NCBI RefSeq assembly: GCF_902706035.1
Contig: NZ_CACSJA010000002.1
Location: 248,001-312,000 of the forward strand
DNA length: 64,000 bases
Direction of reading: 5' to 3'
Source of the DNA: Pantoea sp. 18069
Lineage (GTDB): Bacteria > Pseudomonadota > Gammaproteobacteria > Burkholderiales > Burkholderiaceae_C
The notes under the pieces were generated by a model. That model was given only the letters and a program-made list of their open reading frames with translations. It did no database searches and was not told where the DNA came from. The position numbers were made by a program, and so were the translations under genes. Shown here one piece after another: positions 25,633 through 34,915 of the stretch; the first letter of the stretch is position 1, and every line of letters begins with the position of its first letter.

Positions 25633-26133
25633 TCAGCCGGCGGCAGGGCCTGCGACTTTCTGGCACAGGCGCGCATAGACATCGGCCGAGACGAACTTGT
25701 CGACCTCACCGCCCAAGGTCGCGATCTCGCGCACGAAAGTGCTGCTGATGAACTGGAACTTGTCGCTGGGCGTGAGAAACACGGTTTCGACTTCGGGCAT
25801 CAGCGTGCGGTTCATTCCCGCGAGCTGGAATTCGTAGTCGAAGTCGGTCACCGCGCGCAGGCCGCGCACCATGGCCTTGCCGCCGCGCTGAACGACGAAG
25901 TCACGCAACAGGCCGGAGAAGCTTTCCACGCTCACCTGCGGATAGGGCTTGACCGCCTCGCGCACCATGGCGATGCGCTCTTCCAGGCTGAACATGGTCT
26001 TCTTGTGGTGTCCTGCTGCCACGGCGACGATCACCCGGCCAAAGAGCTGGGTCGCGCGGCGCACCACATCTTCATGGCCCAGGGTGATCGGATCGAAAGT
26101 GCCGGGATAGACGGCGAGCACGTTTTCGGCCAT
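25633..26133 (-). CDS. coaD: Phosphopantetheine adenylyltransferase
   Basis: This 166-residue enzyme catalyses the penultimate step of coenzyme A synthesis (4'-phosphopantetheine plus ATP to dephospho-CoA). Nucleotidyltransferase motifs are VYPGTFDPITLGHEDVVRRA (T-x-G-H) and FISSTFVREIATLGG (ISSTxVR). VRGLRAVTDFDYEFQLAGMN is the substrate-side loop. The length is standard. It lies downstream of rsmD on the same strand, the conserved rsmD-coaD order. Confidence 0.97.
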   Translation of the reverse strand: MAENVLAVYPGTFDPITLGHEDVVRRATQLFGRVIVAVAAGHHKKTMFSLEERIAMVREAVKPYPQVSVESFSGLLRDFVVQRGGKAMVRGLRAVTDFDYEFQLAGMNRTLMPEVETVFLTPSDKFQFISSTFVREIATLGGEVDKFVSADVYARLCQKVAGPAAG

Positions 26134-26243
26134 GGCGTGGAAGTCTCCAAGGTAGCGGGATGGATGGCGCTGGCCCTGGCGGGTGCACCGTTTGCGGGCA
26201 TTATGCCGGAGCGCTTTCGCGCGCCGGCACGCCGCGCAATGGG

Positions 26244-27026
26244 TCAGGCCGCGTCGACCGCCGCTTCGGCCAGCGCTGCAGGGGGCGCCTTGCGCAGCAA
26301 ATGCGCATGCACCGCGCCGGCCTTGAGATAGCGCTGGCGCGAAAGGCCCAGCGGCGCGAGCGCCGCGTCGTCCCACTCGGCGGGCGCCTCGAGGTAGATC
26401 CAGCCGTTGTCGCTCACGGCGCTGCGCGCGGCCCGCAGCGCGGGCAGGAACAGCGCGTTCTCGGTGAACGGCGGATCGATCAGCACCAGGTCCAGGCTGT
26501 CGGCCGTGACCTGCTGCAATAGGCTCAGCCCGTCGCCGCGCTGCACCTTGACCGCCGAAGCTCCCAGACGCTGCTGCAAGGTGCGCAATTGCGCGACCAG
26601 GCCCGCATCGAGTTCGACCATGATCACGTCCTTGGCACCACGCGATGCGGCTTCGAAGCCCAGCACGCCCGTGCCGGCGAACGCGTCCATGCAGCGCCAG
26701 CCCGTCAGGTCCTGGCCCAGCCAGTTGAACAGCGTTTCGCGCACGCGGTCGGGCGTGGGCCGCAGGCCAGGGCGCTGGGCCACGGACAGGCGCGTGCGCC
26801 GCCACTGGCCGCCGATGATGCGGATTTCACCCGAGCCGCCGGTCGTGCCGGCCTTGGCGGCGGCAGCGGCCTTGGCGGCCTTCAAGGCCTTGCCTTTGAG
26901 CGGTGCGGGTGCCTCGACGACTTCGGGCAGGTCGCGCGTACGCACCCGCGTCTTGTGTTCGAGTGCCTTGATCGCATCGGCCACGGCCATGGATTGCACA
27001 TCGATGTGGATACGTGAACGGCTCAT
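26244..27026 (-). CDS. rsmD: 16S rRNA (guanine(966)-N(2))-methyltransferase
   Basis: This 260-residue methyltransferase has an N-terminal extension of about 65 residues, Lys/Ala-rich, ahead of the usual RsmD core. The core has IRIIGGQWRRTRL, RPTPDRVRETLFNWLG, the SAM site MDAFAGTGVLGFEAASRG, and the catalytic LVLIDPPF (N/DPPF). It methylates G966 of 16S rRNA. Its ATG overlaps the stop of the upstream M16 gene (ATGA), so it is translationally coupled. The long basic extension is unusual for RsmD, but the ATG at 27026, with GGAGGAAGC just upstream, supports it. Confidence 0.94.
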   Translation of the reverse strand: MSRSRIHIDVQSMAVADAIKALEHKTRVRTRDLPEVVEAPAPLKGKALKAAKAAAAAKAGTTGGSGEIRIIGGQWRRTRLSVAQRPGLRPTPDRVRETLFNWLGQDLTGWRCMDAFAGTGVLGFEAASRGAKDVIMVELDAGLVAQLRTLQQRLGASAVKVQRGDGLSLLQQVTADSLDLVLIDPPFTENALFLPALRAARSAVSDNGWIYLEAPAEWDDAALAPLGLSRQRYLKAGAVHAHLLRKAPPAALAEAAVDAA

Positions 27027-28396
27027 GGCTTGCTTCCTCCGACCACCAGGGTCACCATGCGCTCGGGCTGGAGCATGCGGGCCATCGCGGCACGCACCTC
27101 GCTGGCGGTCAGAGCCTCGACGCGCTTTGTCCAATGCTCGAGATAGTCGAGCGGTAAATCATTCCAGGCGATATTCGCCACGTTCGACAGCAGCTTGCGG
27201 TTGCTGTCTATGCGCAGCGCAAAACCGCCGACCAGGTTGTCCTTGGCCGCACGCAGCTCGGCGGCGGTCGGCCCCTTGGCGACGAAGTCGGCCAGCACCT
27301 GCTGCGAGACCTTGGTCGCTTCGGGCGCCTGATCGGAGCGCGTCTGCAGGCCGATCTGGAACGCCCCTGCATGCAGGCCCGGCGAGAACGTGCTGTAGAC
27401 GCTGTAGCTCAAGCCGCGCTTCTCGCGCACCTGCTCCATCAGCCGCGAAGTGAAACCGCCGCCGCCCAGGATATGGTTGCCCACCATCACCGCCAGAAAG
27501 TCCGGGTCGCGCCGGGTAATGCCCGGCTGGCCGATCAGCACATGGGCCTGGGCCGAGGCGAAGGGAATATCGATGGTCCGCGCCGACGCAAGCGCCGGCA
27601 CTTCGGGCAGCGCGGGCTGCTGCGGGCAGGCCGCGCCTGCGGGCCGAGCGGCCGCATCGTGCGCCTGCAGCGGCGCCAGCAACTGGTTGACGAGCTCGTC
27701 GGCCTGGGCGCGGTTGAGCGCCCCGACGATGCTCACGCGCGCGCCGCAGGCGTTGATCAGCTTGCGGTGAAAGGCCTGCATGGCGCTCACATCGATGCGC
27801 GCCAGCGTGGCCTCTGACGTTTGCTGGCCATAGGGGTGGCCGCCATAGACCGCAGCCGAAAAGGCCTTGGCGGCGATGGTCGCGGGGCGGGTGTCGGCTT
27901 CCTTGATGGCGGCGCTCCAGCGTGCGCGTTCGCGCTGCCAGATATCCTGCGGCCAGCTGGGCTCGGCGATCTGGCGTGCGGCCAGGCGCGTGGCCCGGGC
28001 CAGCAGGTCAGGCTCGGTGAGCGAGCGCAGCGCATAGCTGAAGCCATCATCGTCGGCGCCCGCGCCAAAGCTCGCGCCCAGGTCGGCCCAGGCTTCGCCC
28101 AGCGCGTTCTCGTCCTGGGCCGGCGCGTCGCCGCTGGCGAGCACGCCCTTGGAGGCCATCAGCGCCACGGCCGAGGCCAGGCCCGACTGCTCGGCCGGGT
28201 CACGGCGGCTGCCGGCGTCAAACGCCACCTGCACATCGACCATGGGAATGCCCGGGCTGTCGACCAGCCAGACCTTGGCACCGCTGGGCTGGGTCCAATG
28301 CTGGATGGGCAGCAGGGCCCAGGCCGGCTGGGCGGCGAGCAGGCCGCCGGTGAGGGCCAGCAGCAAGCTGGCGGTTCGTGTGGAAAAGGCTTTCAT
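27023..28396 (-). CDS. M16-family peptidase, non-catalytic subunit
   Basis: This 457-residue M16 (pitrilysin/processing-peptidase-like) protein has an N-terminal signal peptide (M-K-A-F-S-T-R-T then a hydrophobic run ending A-Q-P-A-W-A). Both M16 halves are present. The inverse zinc motif HxxEH is absent: the corresponding segment reads SGLASAVALMASKG. It therefore resembles the inactive partner of bacterial two-subunit M16 proteases. C-terminal features include REKRGLSYSVYSTFSPG. It lies 20 bases downstream of the catalytic partner and upstream of rsmD (ATGA overlap). Periplasmic location is inferred from the signal. Confidence 0.92.
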   Translation of the reverse strand: MKAFSTRTASLLLALTGGLLAAQPAWALLPIQHWTQPSGAKVWLVDSPGIPMVDVQVAFDAGSRRDPAEQSGLASAVALMASKGVLASGDAPAQDENALGEAWADLGASFGAGADDDGFSYALRSLTEPDLLARATRLAARQIAEPSWPQDIWQRERARWSAAIKEADTRPATIAAKAFSAAVYGGHPYGQQTSEATLARIDVSAMQAFHRKLINACGARVSIVGALNRAQADELVNQLLAPLQAHDAAARPAGAACPQQPALPEVPALASARTIDIPFASAQAHVLIGQPGITRRDPDFLAVMVGNHILGGGGFTSRLMEQVREKRGLSYSVYSTFSPGLHAGAFQIGLQTRSDQAPEATKVSQQVLADFVAKGPTAAELRAAKDNLVGGFALRIDSNRKLLSNVANIAWNDLPLDYLEHWTKRVEALTASEVRAAMARMLQPERMVTLVVGGSKP

Positions 28397-28416
28397 GCGT
28401 TCACTCCGGGGCATGC

Positions 28417-29865
28417 TCAATGCAAGGGCTGCTCGGAGGCAGACTCGGGACGCCGGGGCTTGCCCGGCTCGAGGGGCTGGGGCTCCAGCGTGGCGATGGT
28501 CAGCTGGTCGTCGCCGAAATAGCGCGCGGCCACGTCCTGGACCTGCTCGGAAGTGATCTGCCGCAGGTGCTGCAGCAGCCGTTCCTCGGCATCGACCGGC
28601 AACTGCATGCTCCAGTAGCTGCCCAGGCTTTGCGCCTGGCTGAACACCGAGTCACGCTCATAAACCGTGCCGGCAATCCACTGCGTCTTGACGCGTGCGA
28701 GTTCCGTCGCATCCACGCCTTCGCGCGCCACGCGCTGCACCTGGGCACGCAGCGCGGCCTCGACTTCGGCGGCCGTCTTGCCCGCGGCAGGTATGCCCGT
28801 CAGCATGAACATGCCAGGGCCGCGCCCGAGCACCGAAGCCGAACTGCTGGCCGAATCGGCGACACGCTGCGGCCCCTGCTCGAGCGCGCGCTCCAGGCGT
28901 GCGCCGCTGTAGCCGCTGAGCACTTCCGACAGCACCAGCAGCGCCAGTGCGTCCCTGTCCTGCGCGCCCAGCGTCTCGAGCTGGGAAATGCCCGGCACCT
29001 TGAAGCCCAGCGCCACGAAAGCCTGTTCGGCCGGCAGCTTGACCGCAATGCGGCGCAGGCCCGTTTGCGCGGGCTCGGTCTGCGGCTTGCGCGCCGGCGT
29101 GGCCTTGGCGGGGATGCGGCCATAGTATTTCTCGGCGAGGCGCTTCACCTTGGCGACATCGACATCGCCGGCCACGACCACCACCGCGTTGGACGGCACA
29201 TACCACTTGCGAAAGAACGCGCGCGCGTCATCGGGCGTCATCGCCTCGAGATCGCTCATCCAGCCGACCACGGGCCGGCGATAGGGCGAGGCCGTATAGG
29301 CCGCGGCATAGAGCTGCTCGAACAGCGCGGCGCGCGGCTGGTCGTCGGTGCGCATGCGCCGCTCTTCCTTGACCACTTCGAGCTCCTTGCGGAACTCTTC
29401 GTCAGGCCACTGGTTGTTGGCAAAACGATCCGACTCCAGGCGCATGACGTCTTCGAGGCGCTCTGCCGGGATCTGCTGGTAATAGCCGGTGTAGTCGCGG
29501 CTGGTGAAAGCATTGTCACGCCCGCCCAGCGCCGCCACGCGGCGCGAGAATTCGCCCGCAGGCAAGGCTTTCGAGCCCTTGAACATCATGTGCTCGAGCA
29601 CATGGGCCACGCCCGAAGTGCCGTCGACCTCGTCCATCGAGCCCACGCGCACCCAGACCATGTGCACGGCCGTGGGCGCGCGCCGGTCGGGCTGCACGAT
29701 CAGCTCCATGCCGTTGGCCAGCGTGAATTGCTGCACCTTGGACGCCGCTGCCGCATCGGTTTTGGCACTGGAAGAGGGGGAGGTTTGCGGGCTCGCAGGG
29801 GGCAAATTTTGCGCCCCGGCGCTCAGACAGGCCACGAGGCCCAGGAGGGTAAGAGCACGTTTCAT
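28417..29865 (-). CDS. M16-family zinc metallopeptidase, catalytic subunit
   Basis: This 482-residue exported protease has a signal peptide (M-K-R-A-L-T-L-L then hydrophobic, ending S-A-G-A-Q). The inverse zinc motif is His-88-V-L-Glu-91-His-92 in GVAHVLEHMMFKG, with the distal zinc ligand Glu-168 in VVKEERRM, 76 residues on as in the family. Together with the downstream non-catalytic M16 protein it probably forms a heterodimer that degrades peptides in the periplasm. The ATG at 29865 is chosen because a signal peptide follows; the open frame extends far upstream. It is divergent from ftsY with only 28 bases between starts. Confidence 0.94.
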   Translation of the reverse strand: MKRALTLLGLVACLSAGAQNLPPASPQTSPSSSAKTDAAAASKVQQFTLANGMELIVQPDRRAPTAVHMVWVRVGSMDEVDGTSGVAHVLEHMMFKGSKALPAGEFSRRVAALGGRDNAFTSRDYTGYYQQIPAERLEDVMRLESDRFANNQWPDEEFRKELEVVKEERRMRTDDQPRAALFEQLYAAAYTASPYRRPVVGWMSDLEAMTPDDARAFFRKWYVPSNAVVVVAGDVDVAKVKRLAEKYYGRIPAKATPARKPQTEPAQTGLRRIAVKLPAEQAFVALGFKVPGISQLETLGAQDRDALALLVLSEVLSGYSGARLERALEQGPQRVADSASSSASVLGRGPGMFMLTGIPAAGKTAAEVEAALRAQVQRVAREGVDATELARVKTQWIAGTVYERDSVFSQAQSLGSYWSMQLPVDAEERLLQHLRQITSEQVQDVAARYFGDDQLTIATLEPQPLEPGKPRRPESASEQPLH

Positions 29866-29893
29866 AGAATGGTGAGATTCTACGAACCTGCCA

Positions 29894-31150
29894 ATGTTCA
29901 GTTTTTTCAAAAAAAAGCCCCTTCCTTCCGCCGTACCACCCGCCGATGAGCCGGTGAGTACGCCCGCGTCCGCGCCTATCGAGCACGTGCATGTTCCGGA
30001 AATAGTTCCAGACATTATCCCGGAGTCTGCCGCCAGCGCGTCGGACACGGGCGCGGCGCAAAGTCCGCAGGCGATCCCTGTGGCCGAACCGGTGGCGGGG
30101 GCCATGGGCCGCCTGCGCCAGATGTTCGGCGCGGGCAAGCCGGCCCCGGTGGATACGCCCACCCCGGCGCCCACCAGCGCGGCGCCAGCCGCGGTCGCGC
30201 GCCCTCCCGTGGCGCCTATCGCCGCGCCTGCAGAAACATTGCCCTTGGCAGAGCGCGCCAATTGGCTGGGCCGGCTCAAGGCCGGGCTGCGCAAGACCAG
30301 CAGCAGTATCTCTACGGTGTTCACCGGCACCAAGATCGACGAGGCACTGTATGAAGAACTCGAAGATGCGCTGCTGATGGCCGACACCGGCGTCAAGGCC
30401 ACGCAGCATCTGCTCGCCGACCTCAAGCGCCGCGTCAAGGAAACCAAGGCCACCGAGCCGTCGGCCGTCAAGGAACTGCTGGCCCAGTCGCTCGCCGACC
30501 TGCTGCAGCCGCTGGAGAAGCCGCTGGTCATCGGCCAGTTCACGCCCACCGTGATCATGGTCGCGGGCGTCAACGGCGCGGGCAAGACCACGTCCATAGG
30601 CAAGCTCACCAAGCACCTCGCCGATGAAGGCGCAAGCGTGCTGCTGGCCGCGGCCGACACCTACCGCGCGGCAGCGCGCGAGCAGCTCGGCGTCTGGGCC
30701 ACGCGCAACACCGTCGAAATCGTGAGCCAGCAAGGCGGCGACCCCGCGGCCGTGAGCTTCGATGCCGTGACCGCAGGCAAGGCGCGCAAGAAGGACGTGG
30801 TGCTGGTCGATACCGCGGGCCGCCTGCCGACGCAGTTGCACCTGATGGAAGAGCTCAGGAAGATCCGCCGCGTGGTCACCAAGGCCGACGCCACGGCGCC
30901 GCACGAAGTGCTGCTGGTGATCGATGGCAATACCGGCCAGAACGCGCTCGCGCAGGTGCGCTCGTTTGACGATGCGCTGCAGCTGACCGGCCTGATCGTG
31001 ACCAAGCTCGACGGCACGGCCAAGGGCGGCGTGCTCGCCGCGATTGCCCAGGAGCGGCCCATTCCCGTGTATTTCATCGGCGTCGGCGAAAAGCTCGAAG
31101 ACCTCGAGACCTTCAACGCCAAGGAGTTCGCCCAGGCCTTGCTAAGCTAA
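29894..31150 (+). CDS. ftsY: Signal recognition particle receptor FtsY
   Basis: This 418-residue SRP-family GTPase receives the ribosome-Ffh complex at the inner membrane for cotranslational insertion. It starts M-F-S-F-F-K-K-K, the usual amphipathic membrane-targeting start, then has a Pro/Ala-rich acidic linker (~12-115) and the NG domain. GTP motifs: VNGAGKTTSIGKL (Gly-228, Lys-231), AADTYRAAAREQL, VLVDTAGRLPTQ, and TKLDGTAKGG. An A8 run in codons 6-8 is a potential slippage site but encodes the conserved lysines. Its end overlaps convergent cutA by nine bases. Confidence 0.97.
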   Translation: MFSFFKKKPLPSAVPPADEPVSTPASAPIEHVHVPEIVPDIIPESAASASDTGAAQSPQAIPVAEPVAGAMGRLRQMFGAGKPAPVDTPTPAPTSAAPAAVARPPVAPIAAPAETLPLAERANWLGRLKAGLRKTSSSISTVFTGTKIDEALYEELEDALLMADTGVKATQHLLADLKRRVKETKATEPSAVKELLAQSLADLLQPLEKPLVIGQFTPTVIMVAGVNGAGKTTSIGKLTKHLADEGASVLLAAADTYRAAAREQLGVWATRNTVEIVSQQGGDPAAVSFDAVTAGKARKKDVVLVDTAGRLPTQLHLMEELRKIRRVVTKADATAPHEVLLVIDGNTGQNALAQVRSFDDALQLTGLIVTKLDGTAKGGVLAAIAQERPIPVYFIGVGEKLEDLETFNAKEFAQALLS

Positions 31151-31477
31151 GTCGATGCCCTCGCGCACCCACTGCGCGTAGTCACCCAGGCACTGCTCGG
31201 TGCGCACCAGCAGCTGCGGCACTTCGTAGGGGTGCTCGGCGCGCAGACGCTGCGCGAGCTGTGCCAGGGCATCGGGCAGGGTCTTGAACACCACGCGCCA
31301 TTCGCCGTCCTCGTGCAGCGCCTGCTGCCAGACGTAATGCGAAGTGATGGGTTCGGTCTGGGCGCAGGCCGCGAGACGCGAGCGCACCATGCTCCGGGCC
31401 AGCCTCCGCGCGTCCTCGGCGCTGGCCACCGTGGTGGTCACGACGCAGATCGCGATCCAGGAGTATTCTGCGGACAT
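31142..31477 (-). CDS. cutA: Divalent-cation tolerance protein CutA
   Basis: This 111-residue member of the CutA1 family is a very stable homotrimer related in fold to PII. Conserved segments are VVTTTVASAEDARRLARSMV, LAACAQ, H-Y-V-W-Q, VVFKTLPDAL and the C-terminal EHPYEVPQLL. E. coli cutA mutations were linked to copper tolerance, but the biochemical role remains unclear. It converges on ftsY (9-base overlap). The 142 bases between its start side and the TRAP gene contain no recognisable gene. Confidence 0.94.
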   Translation of the reverse strand: MSAEYSWIAICVVTTTVASAEDARRLARSMVRSRLAACAQTEPITSHYVWQQALHEDGEWRVVFKTLPDALAQLAQRLRAEHPYEVPQLLVRTEQCLGDYAQWVREGIDLA

Positions 31478-31619
31478 AGGGTCATCTAGAGCGTGTCATC
31501 CATCCGCGCCGTTATACCCTCGCGAAGCATCGGAACGCAACACCATTGCGGCAACCTCCCCTCGAAGCGGGGCCGCGCCACGCCGCCTTGCCCGAGCGCC
31601 GTTGTGTGCATGTGCAAAA

Positions 31620-32711
31620 TCACTTCATGGACGCATTCAACACCGCCGCGACGCTATCGATCACTGACCTGGCATTGTGGATGCCATTGGCGGTTTGCTG
31701 CTCGGCCCACGCGTGCTGGGCTTGCTGGTAGCGGGTGTCGACCTGCCAGGCCAGGGCCTCCTCGCGGCCAACGACGCGCACGCGCGCACCCGCCGCCCGA
31801 AGGTCTTCGATCTGAACATCGAAGCTCGCGTCCATGACGCCCCCAAGCGTCTGGTAAGCGCGTTCGGCAGCGCGCTGGATGGCCTCCCTGTCTTCGGCAG
31901 CCAGGCCGTTCCACACGCTTTTCTTCATCACAACAGGATAGGCATGCCCTAACCAGAGGTCCCTGGAAGCAAGCACGTTCGGCGCCATCTCGTGGACCTT
32001 GAGGATGTAGCCGCTGTCGACGTTGACCATGAGACCGTCCAGCGTTCCCTGTCCGAAGGCTTCGTTGACCTGGGGACCCCAGGGGATGGAAACCGGCGTC
32101 GCACCAACGCTGCGCAGAAAGTCCCGATGCCAGAAGCTCGCCGTTCTCCACCGGCCTTTTGCCACGCCCTTGAGACCGTCCAGGGGGGCCTTGCTGAAGA
32201 ACGAGACCGGATAGCCCGTTCCAATGTACACGGGGACCACATCGTTCCTGGCCAGCTCGTCCGAGAATTCCGGCACGTCCCGGTAGACCTGTCGGAAGAA
32301 TCCGACCTGCTTGTCGCCGGTGGGGCCTACGGGAAAGCTTTTGAAGATCTGGTGCAGCGGCAGCTCGTTGGCGGTGTACTCGGGAACTGCTGTCGCCATG
32401 TCCACCCGCGGGGATTTGCCCGCGGCGCCCAGCGCGTCGTAGGCGGCCGCCAGTTCGCCATCCCAATGGGCCTCGATCTTCAACCGACCGCTGGACTCAC
32501 GCTCGATGGCGGGAAAGAAGACGTCTTTCAGAAAGCGTGTGCGCATGCCGCCGAACGGCTCATGGTCGCTGTACCTGAGGATTTTCGGTGCGGGCGTGCG
32601 CGCACGCGCGATGCTGCTCGCCATCGCGCCCGTGGCCATGGTGATCGCGGTCTTCAGCACGGCGCGTCTGCTCAGGTGGTGCGGGTCGCTGGTGTTGCGG
32701 GGGCTTGACAT
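31620..32711 (-). CDS. TRAP transporter substrate-binding protein (DctP family), orphan
   Basis: This 363-residue DctP-family binding protein has a twin-arginine signal (L-S-R-R-A-V-L-K-T, residues ~13-21, then A-I-T-M-A-T-G-A-M-A). Family features include HWDGELAAAYDAL, the arginine-containing substrate region and FSKAPLDGLKGVAKGRWRT. Such proteins capture organic acids in the periplasm for the membrane subunits DctQ and DctM, but neither is in the window. It is 144 bases downstream of the BaeSR-like genes on the same strand and could serve an unlinked transporter or a sensor. AAAGGA precedes the ATG. Confidence 0.9.
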   Translation of the reverse strand: MSSPRNTSDPHHLSRRAVLKTAITMATGAMASSIARARTPAPKILRYSDHEPFGGMRTRFLKDVFFPAIERESSGRLKIEAHWDGELAAAYDALGAAGKSPRVDMATAVPEYTANELPLHQIFKSFPVGPTGDKQVGFFRQVYRDVPEFSDELARNDVVPVYIGTGYPVSFFSKAPLDGLKGVAKGRWRTASFWHRDFLRSVGATPVSIPWGPQVNEAFGQGTLDGLMVNVDSGYILKVHEMAPNVLASRDLWLGHAYPVVMKKSVWNGLAAEDREAIQRAAERAYQTLGGVMDASFDVQIEDLRAAGARVRVVGREEALAWQVDTRYQQAQHAWAEQQTANGIHNARSVIDSVAAVLNASMK

Positions 32712-32855
32712 GGTGCAATCCTTTTCGTTGGCGGATGGGAATTGGTGGTCGGGGGCGGCAGCATGGCAGCGGCGTGCCGTCGAGGACCGCCGATCCGGGT
32801 CATCGATCGGTGGTCTCGCTGCCGGTGGACATCGGGGGCCGTCGACCTTGCGGCT

Positions 32856-33536
32856 TCAGGCCTCAAAACGGTAGCCGACACCATAGACAGAACGGATCCA
32901 GTCCCCTGCGCCGACTTCGACAAGCTTGCGGCGCAGGTTCTTGATGTGGCTGTCTACGGCCCGGTCGGTAACGATGCGGTGGTCGGCGTAGAGCCGCTCC
33001 ATCAGGTGCTCTCGCGAATAGACGCGCCCGGGGGATGCGGCCAGTGTTCGAAGCAGGCGGAACTCGACCTGTGTCAGGTCCAAGGGCCTGCCGTCAACGC
33101 TGGCACGGCAGGCGGCCTCATCGATCAGGAGGCCCCGTGCGGCCATGCTGCCCGGTACCTGACGATGGCGGCGCAGCACCGCGTGGACGCGCGCGATGAC
33201 TTCGCGCGGGCTGAACGGCTTGCAGATGTAGTCGTCGGCGCCGATCTTCAGCCCGAGCAGCCGGTCGATCTCTGAGGCGCGCGCGGTCATCATGATCACG
33301 GGTACCGCGCCGAAGCGTTGCAGATCGCGGCAGATGTCGAGCCCGTCGCGGTTGGGCAGCATCAGATCGAGCAGCACGAGATCCGGCACCTGGGTACGGA
33401 ATGCCTCCAGCGCCAAGGCACCGTCATCGATCCAGTGATGCGTGTAGCCGGCCGCCTGCAGATACTCGCCGAGCACGGCAGCCAGGCGCGGTTCGTCCTC
33501 GACGATGAGGATGTGGCCGGAGACGTCCTGCATCAT
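32856..33536 (-). CDS. OmpR-type response regulator, BaeR-like
   Basis: This 226-residue regulator has a receiver domain (acidic pair Glu-13/Asp-14, phospho-acceptor Asp-57 in LVLLDLMLPNRDG, K-P-F) and an OmpR-type winged-helix domain (~130-225; LDLTQVEFRLLRTLAASPGR, SHIKNLRRKL, VYGVGYRFE). Its ATG overlaps the kinase stop (ATGA), so kinase and regulator are coupled in the order kinase-regulator, as in E. coli baeSR. A complete RND pump is divergent just beyond the kinase, so the system probably controls pump expression. BaeR assignment is by resemblance and context. Confidence 0.92.
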   Translation of the reverse strand: MMQDVSGHILIVEDEPRLAAVLGEYLQAAGYTHHWIDDGALALEAFRTQVPDLVLLDLMLPNRDGLDICRDLQRFGAVPVIMMTARASEIDRLLGLKIGADDYICKPFSPREVIARVHAVLRRHRQVPGSMAARGLLIDEAACRASVDGRPLDLTQVEFRLLRTLAASPGRVYSREHLMERLYADHRIVTDRAVDSHIKNLRRKLVEVGAGDWIRSVYGVGYRFEA

Positions 33537-34915
33537 TGCACCAGAGCAGGCAGCACCAGCACGATGCGCAGGCCGCCGAGCGGCGAGGCCTCGGCATCGA
33601 TCTCGCCTTCATGCGCTTCGACGATGTTGCGGCAGATGGCCAGGCCCAGGCCGCTGCCGCCGCTGGCGCGGTTGCGCGAGGCTTCGACACGGTAGAAGCG
33701 CTCGAACAGGCGGGCGCGCTTGCCGGCTTCTACCCCGGGCGCGCTGTCTTCGATGACGACCTGCACCATGCCGTCGCGGCGGGTGCAGGAGACCACGACG
33801 TCACCGCCCGCGTCGGTGTAGCGCAGCGCGTTTTCGAGCAGGTTCGCGAACAGCTGCTGCAGCCGGAATTCATCGCCGTTGACCAGGAAAGGCCCCGGCT
33901 CGATCGGCGTGCGCAGTGCCAATCCGGCGGCGGAAAATCGCCCCCGCATGCCATTGAGAACGGCGCCGAGCACCACCACCAGATCGACAGGCTCTCGGCG
34001 ATATGCCAACGCGCCGACATCGGTCAGCGAAAGATCGTGCAGGTCATCGACCAGTTGACCGAGCTGTCCGACCTGCTGGTGCAGTGCCGACAGCAAGGCG
34101 GGCGCCATCGGGCGGATGCCGTCCTGAAGCGCCTCGAGTTCGGCGCGCAGCACGGCAAGCGGCGTGCGCAGTTCGTGCGAGATATCCGCCATGAAACCGC
34201 GCCGGGCACGCTCGTTGTGCTCCAGCACCTGCGCGAGCTGGTTGAAGTCGCGCGCCAGCTGGCCGAGTTCGTCGGGTACATCCCCATCGATGCGGGTCGC
34301 ATAGTCACCGGCGGCCAGGCGATGGGTTGCGCCGGCCAGGCCGCGCAACCGCTGCAGCAGCGTACGCGACAGCAGCCAGCCTATCAGCGCGGCCACCAGC
34401 ACCGAGGCGATACCGATCAGCCACCATGCCCGCAGCTGTGCGGAATAGAACCGCGACTCGGCGCTGGCCAGCACCTTCTTGAACGGCACCATCGCCATCC
34501 AGCCGACGGTCGCGCCGCCAACCACGATAGGCTGCAATACGTCGTCGCGGCCCGCATCGGGGTTGCCGAGCACGACGCTGTAGTCGCGATCCAGCAATGC
34601 GATCCGGAACATGGCGCCGGTCTGGTCCGACACCGGGCGCGGATACGGCTGCGGGCCCGGCACGCGCTGCGGCTTCAGCAGGGTGAACCGGTCGGTTGCG
34701 CTCTCGCGGATGGGCCCCCAACTGCCGGCCTCCACATAGGCGGCTTCGACGCGCGGCATCAGCTCGGCGATGCGTGCCACGTCCTGTTCGCGCAGGTAGT
34801 CGGCAAACGTGCTGTGCAAAAAGACCTGTGCCGTCACGCCATAGACCACCACCACGACCGCGCATGCGGCCAGGATCGCAAGGAACAGCTTCGAGGTAAT
34901 GCCGGGTTTGATCAT
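33533..34915 (-). CDS. Sensor histidine kinase, BaeS-like
   Basis: This 460-residue inner-membrane kinase has TM1 (~9-32), a periplasmic sensor region (~33-162), TM2 (~163-183) and a HAMP domain (~184-236). The HisKA box has His-247 in A-D-I-S-H-E-L-R-T-P-L, and the ATPase has N, G1 and G2 boxes (LQQLFANLLENALRYT; E-D-S-A-P-G-V; GGSGLGLAICRNIVEAH). BaeS senses envelope stress and drug exposure in enterobacteria. The gene is divergent from the RND adaptor gene with 130 bases between starts. A weak ribosome site precedes ATG 34915. Confidence 0.92.
   Translation of the reverse strand: MIKPGITSKLFLAILAACAVVVVVYGVTAQVFLHSTFADYLREQDVARIAELMPRVEAAYVEAGSWGPIRESATDRFTLLKPQRVPGPQPYPRPVSDQTGAMFRIALLDRDYSVVLGNPDAGRDDVLQPIVVGGATVGWMAMVPFKKVLASAESRFYSAQLRAWWLIGIASVLVAALIGWLLSRTLLQRLRGLAGATHRLAAGDYATRIDGDVPDELGQLARDFNQLAQVLEHNERARRGFMADISHELRTPLAVLRAELEALQDGIRPMAPALLSALHQQVGQLGQLVDDLHDLSLTDVGALAYRREPVDLVVVLGAVLNGMRGRFSAAGLALRTPIEPGPFLVNGDEFRLQQLFANLLENALRYTDAGGDVVVSCTRRDGMVQVVIEDSAPGVEAGKRARLFERFYRVEASRNRASGGSGLGLAICRNIVEAHEGEIDAEASPLGGLRIVLVLPALVQ

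Noticed and set aside
27023..28396. M16 gene without HxxEH as a decayed pseudogene
   Set aside because: The frame is intact with a signal peptide and full length, and inactive M16 partners next to active ones are a normal two-subunit arrangement.
29901..29917. T6-C-A8 run at the start of ftsY as a programmed frameshift site
   Set aside because: The A8 run encodes the conserved Lys-Lys-Lys of the FtsY N-terminus and no alternative frame product is apparent.
28378..29949. 523-codon plus-strand frame opposite the M16 protease
   Set aside because: The minus strand encodes a signal peptide and the complete HxxEH zinc site; the plus frame shows no domain.
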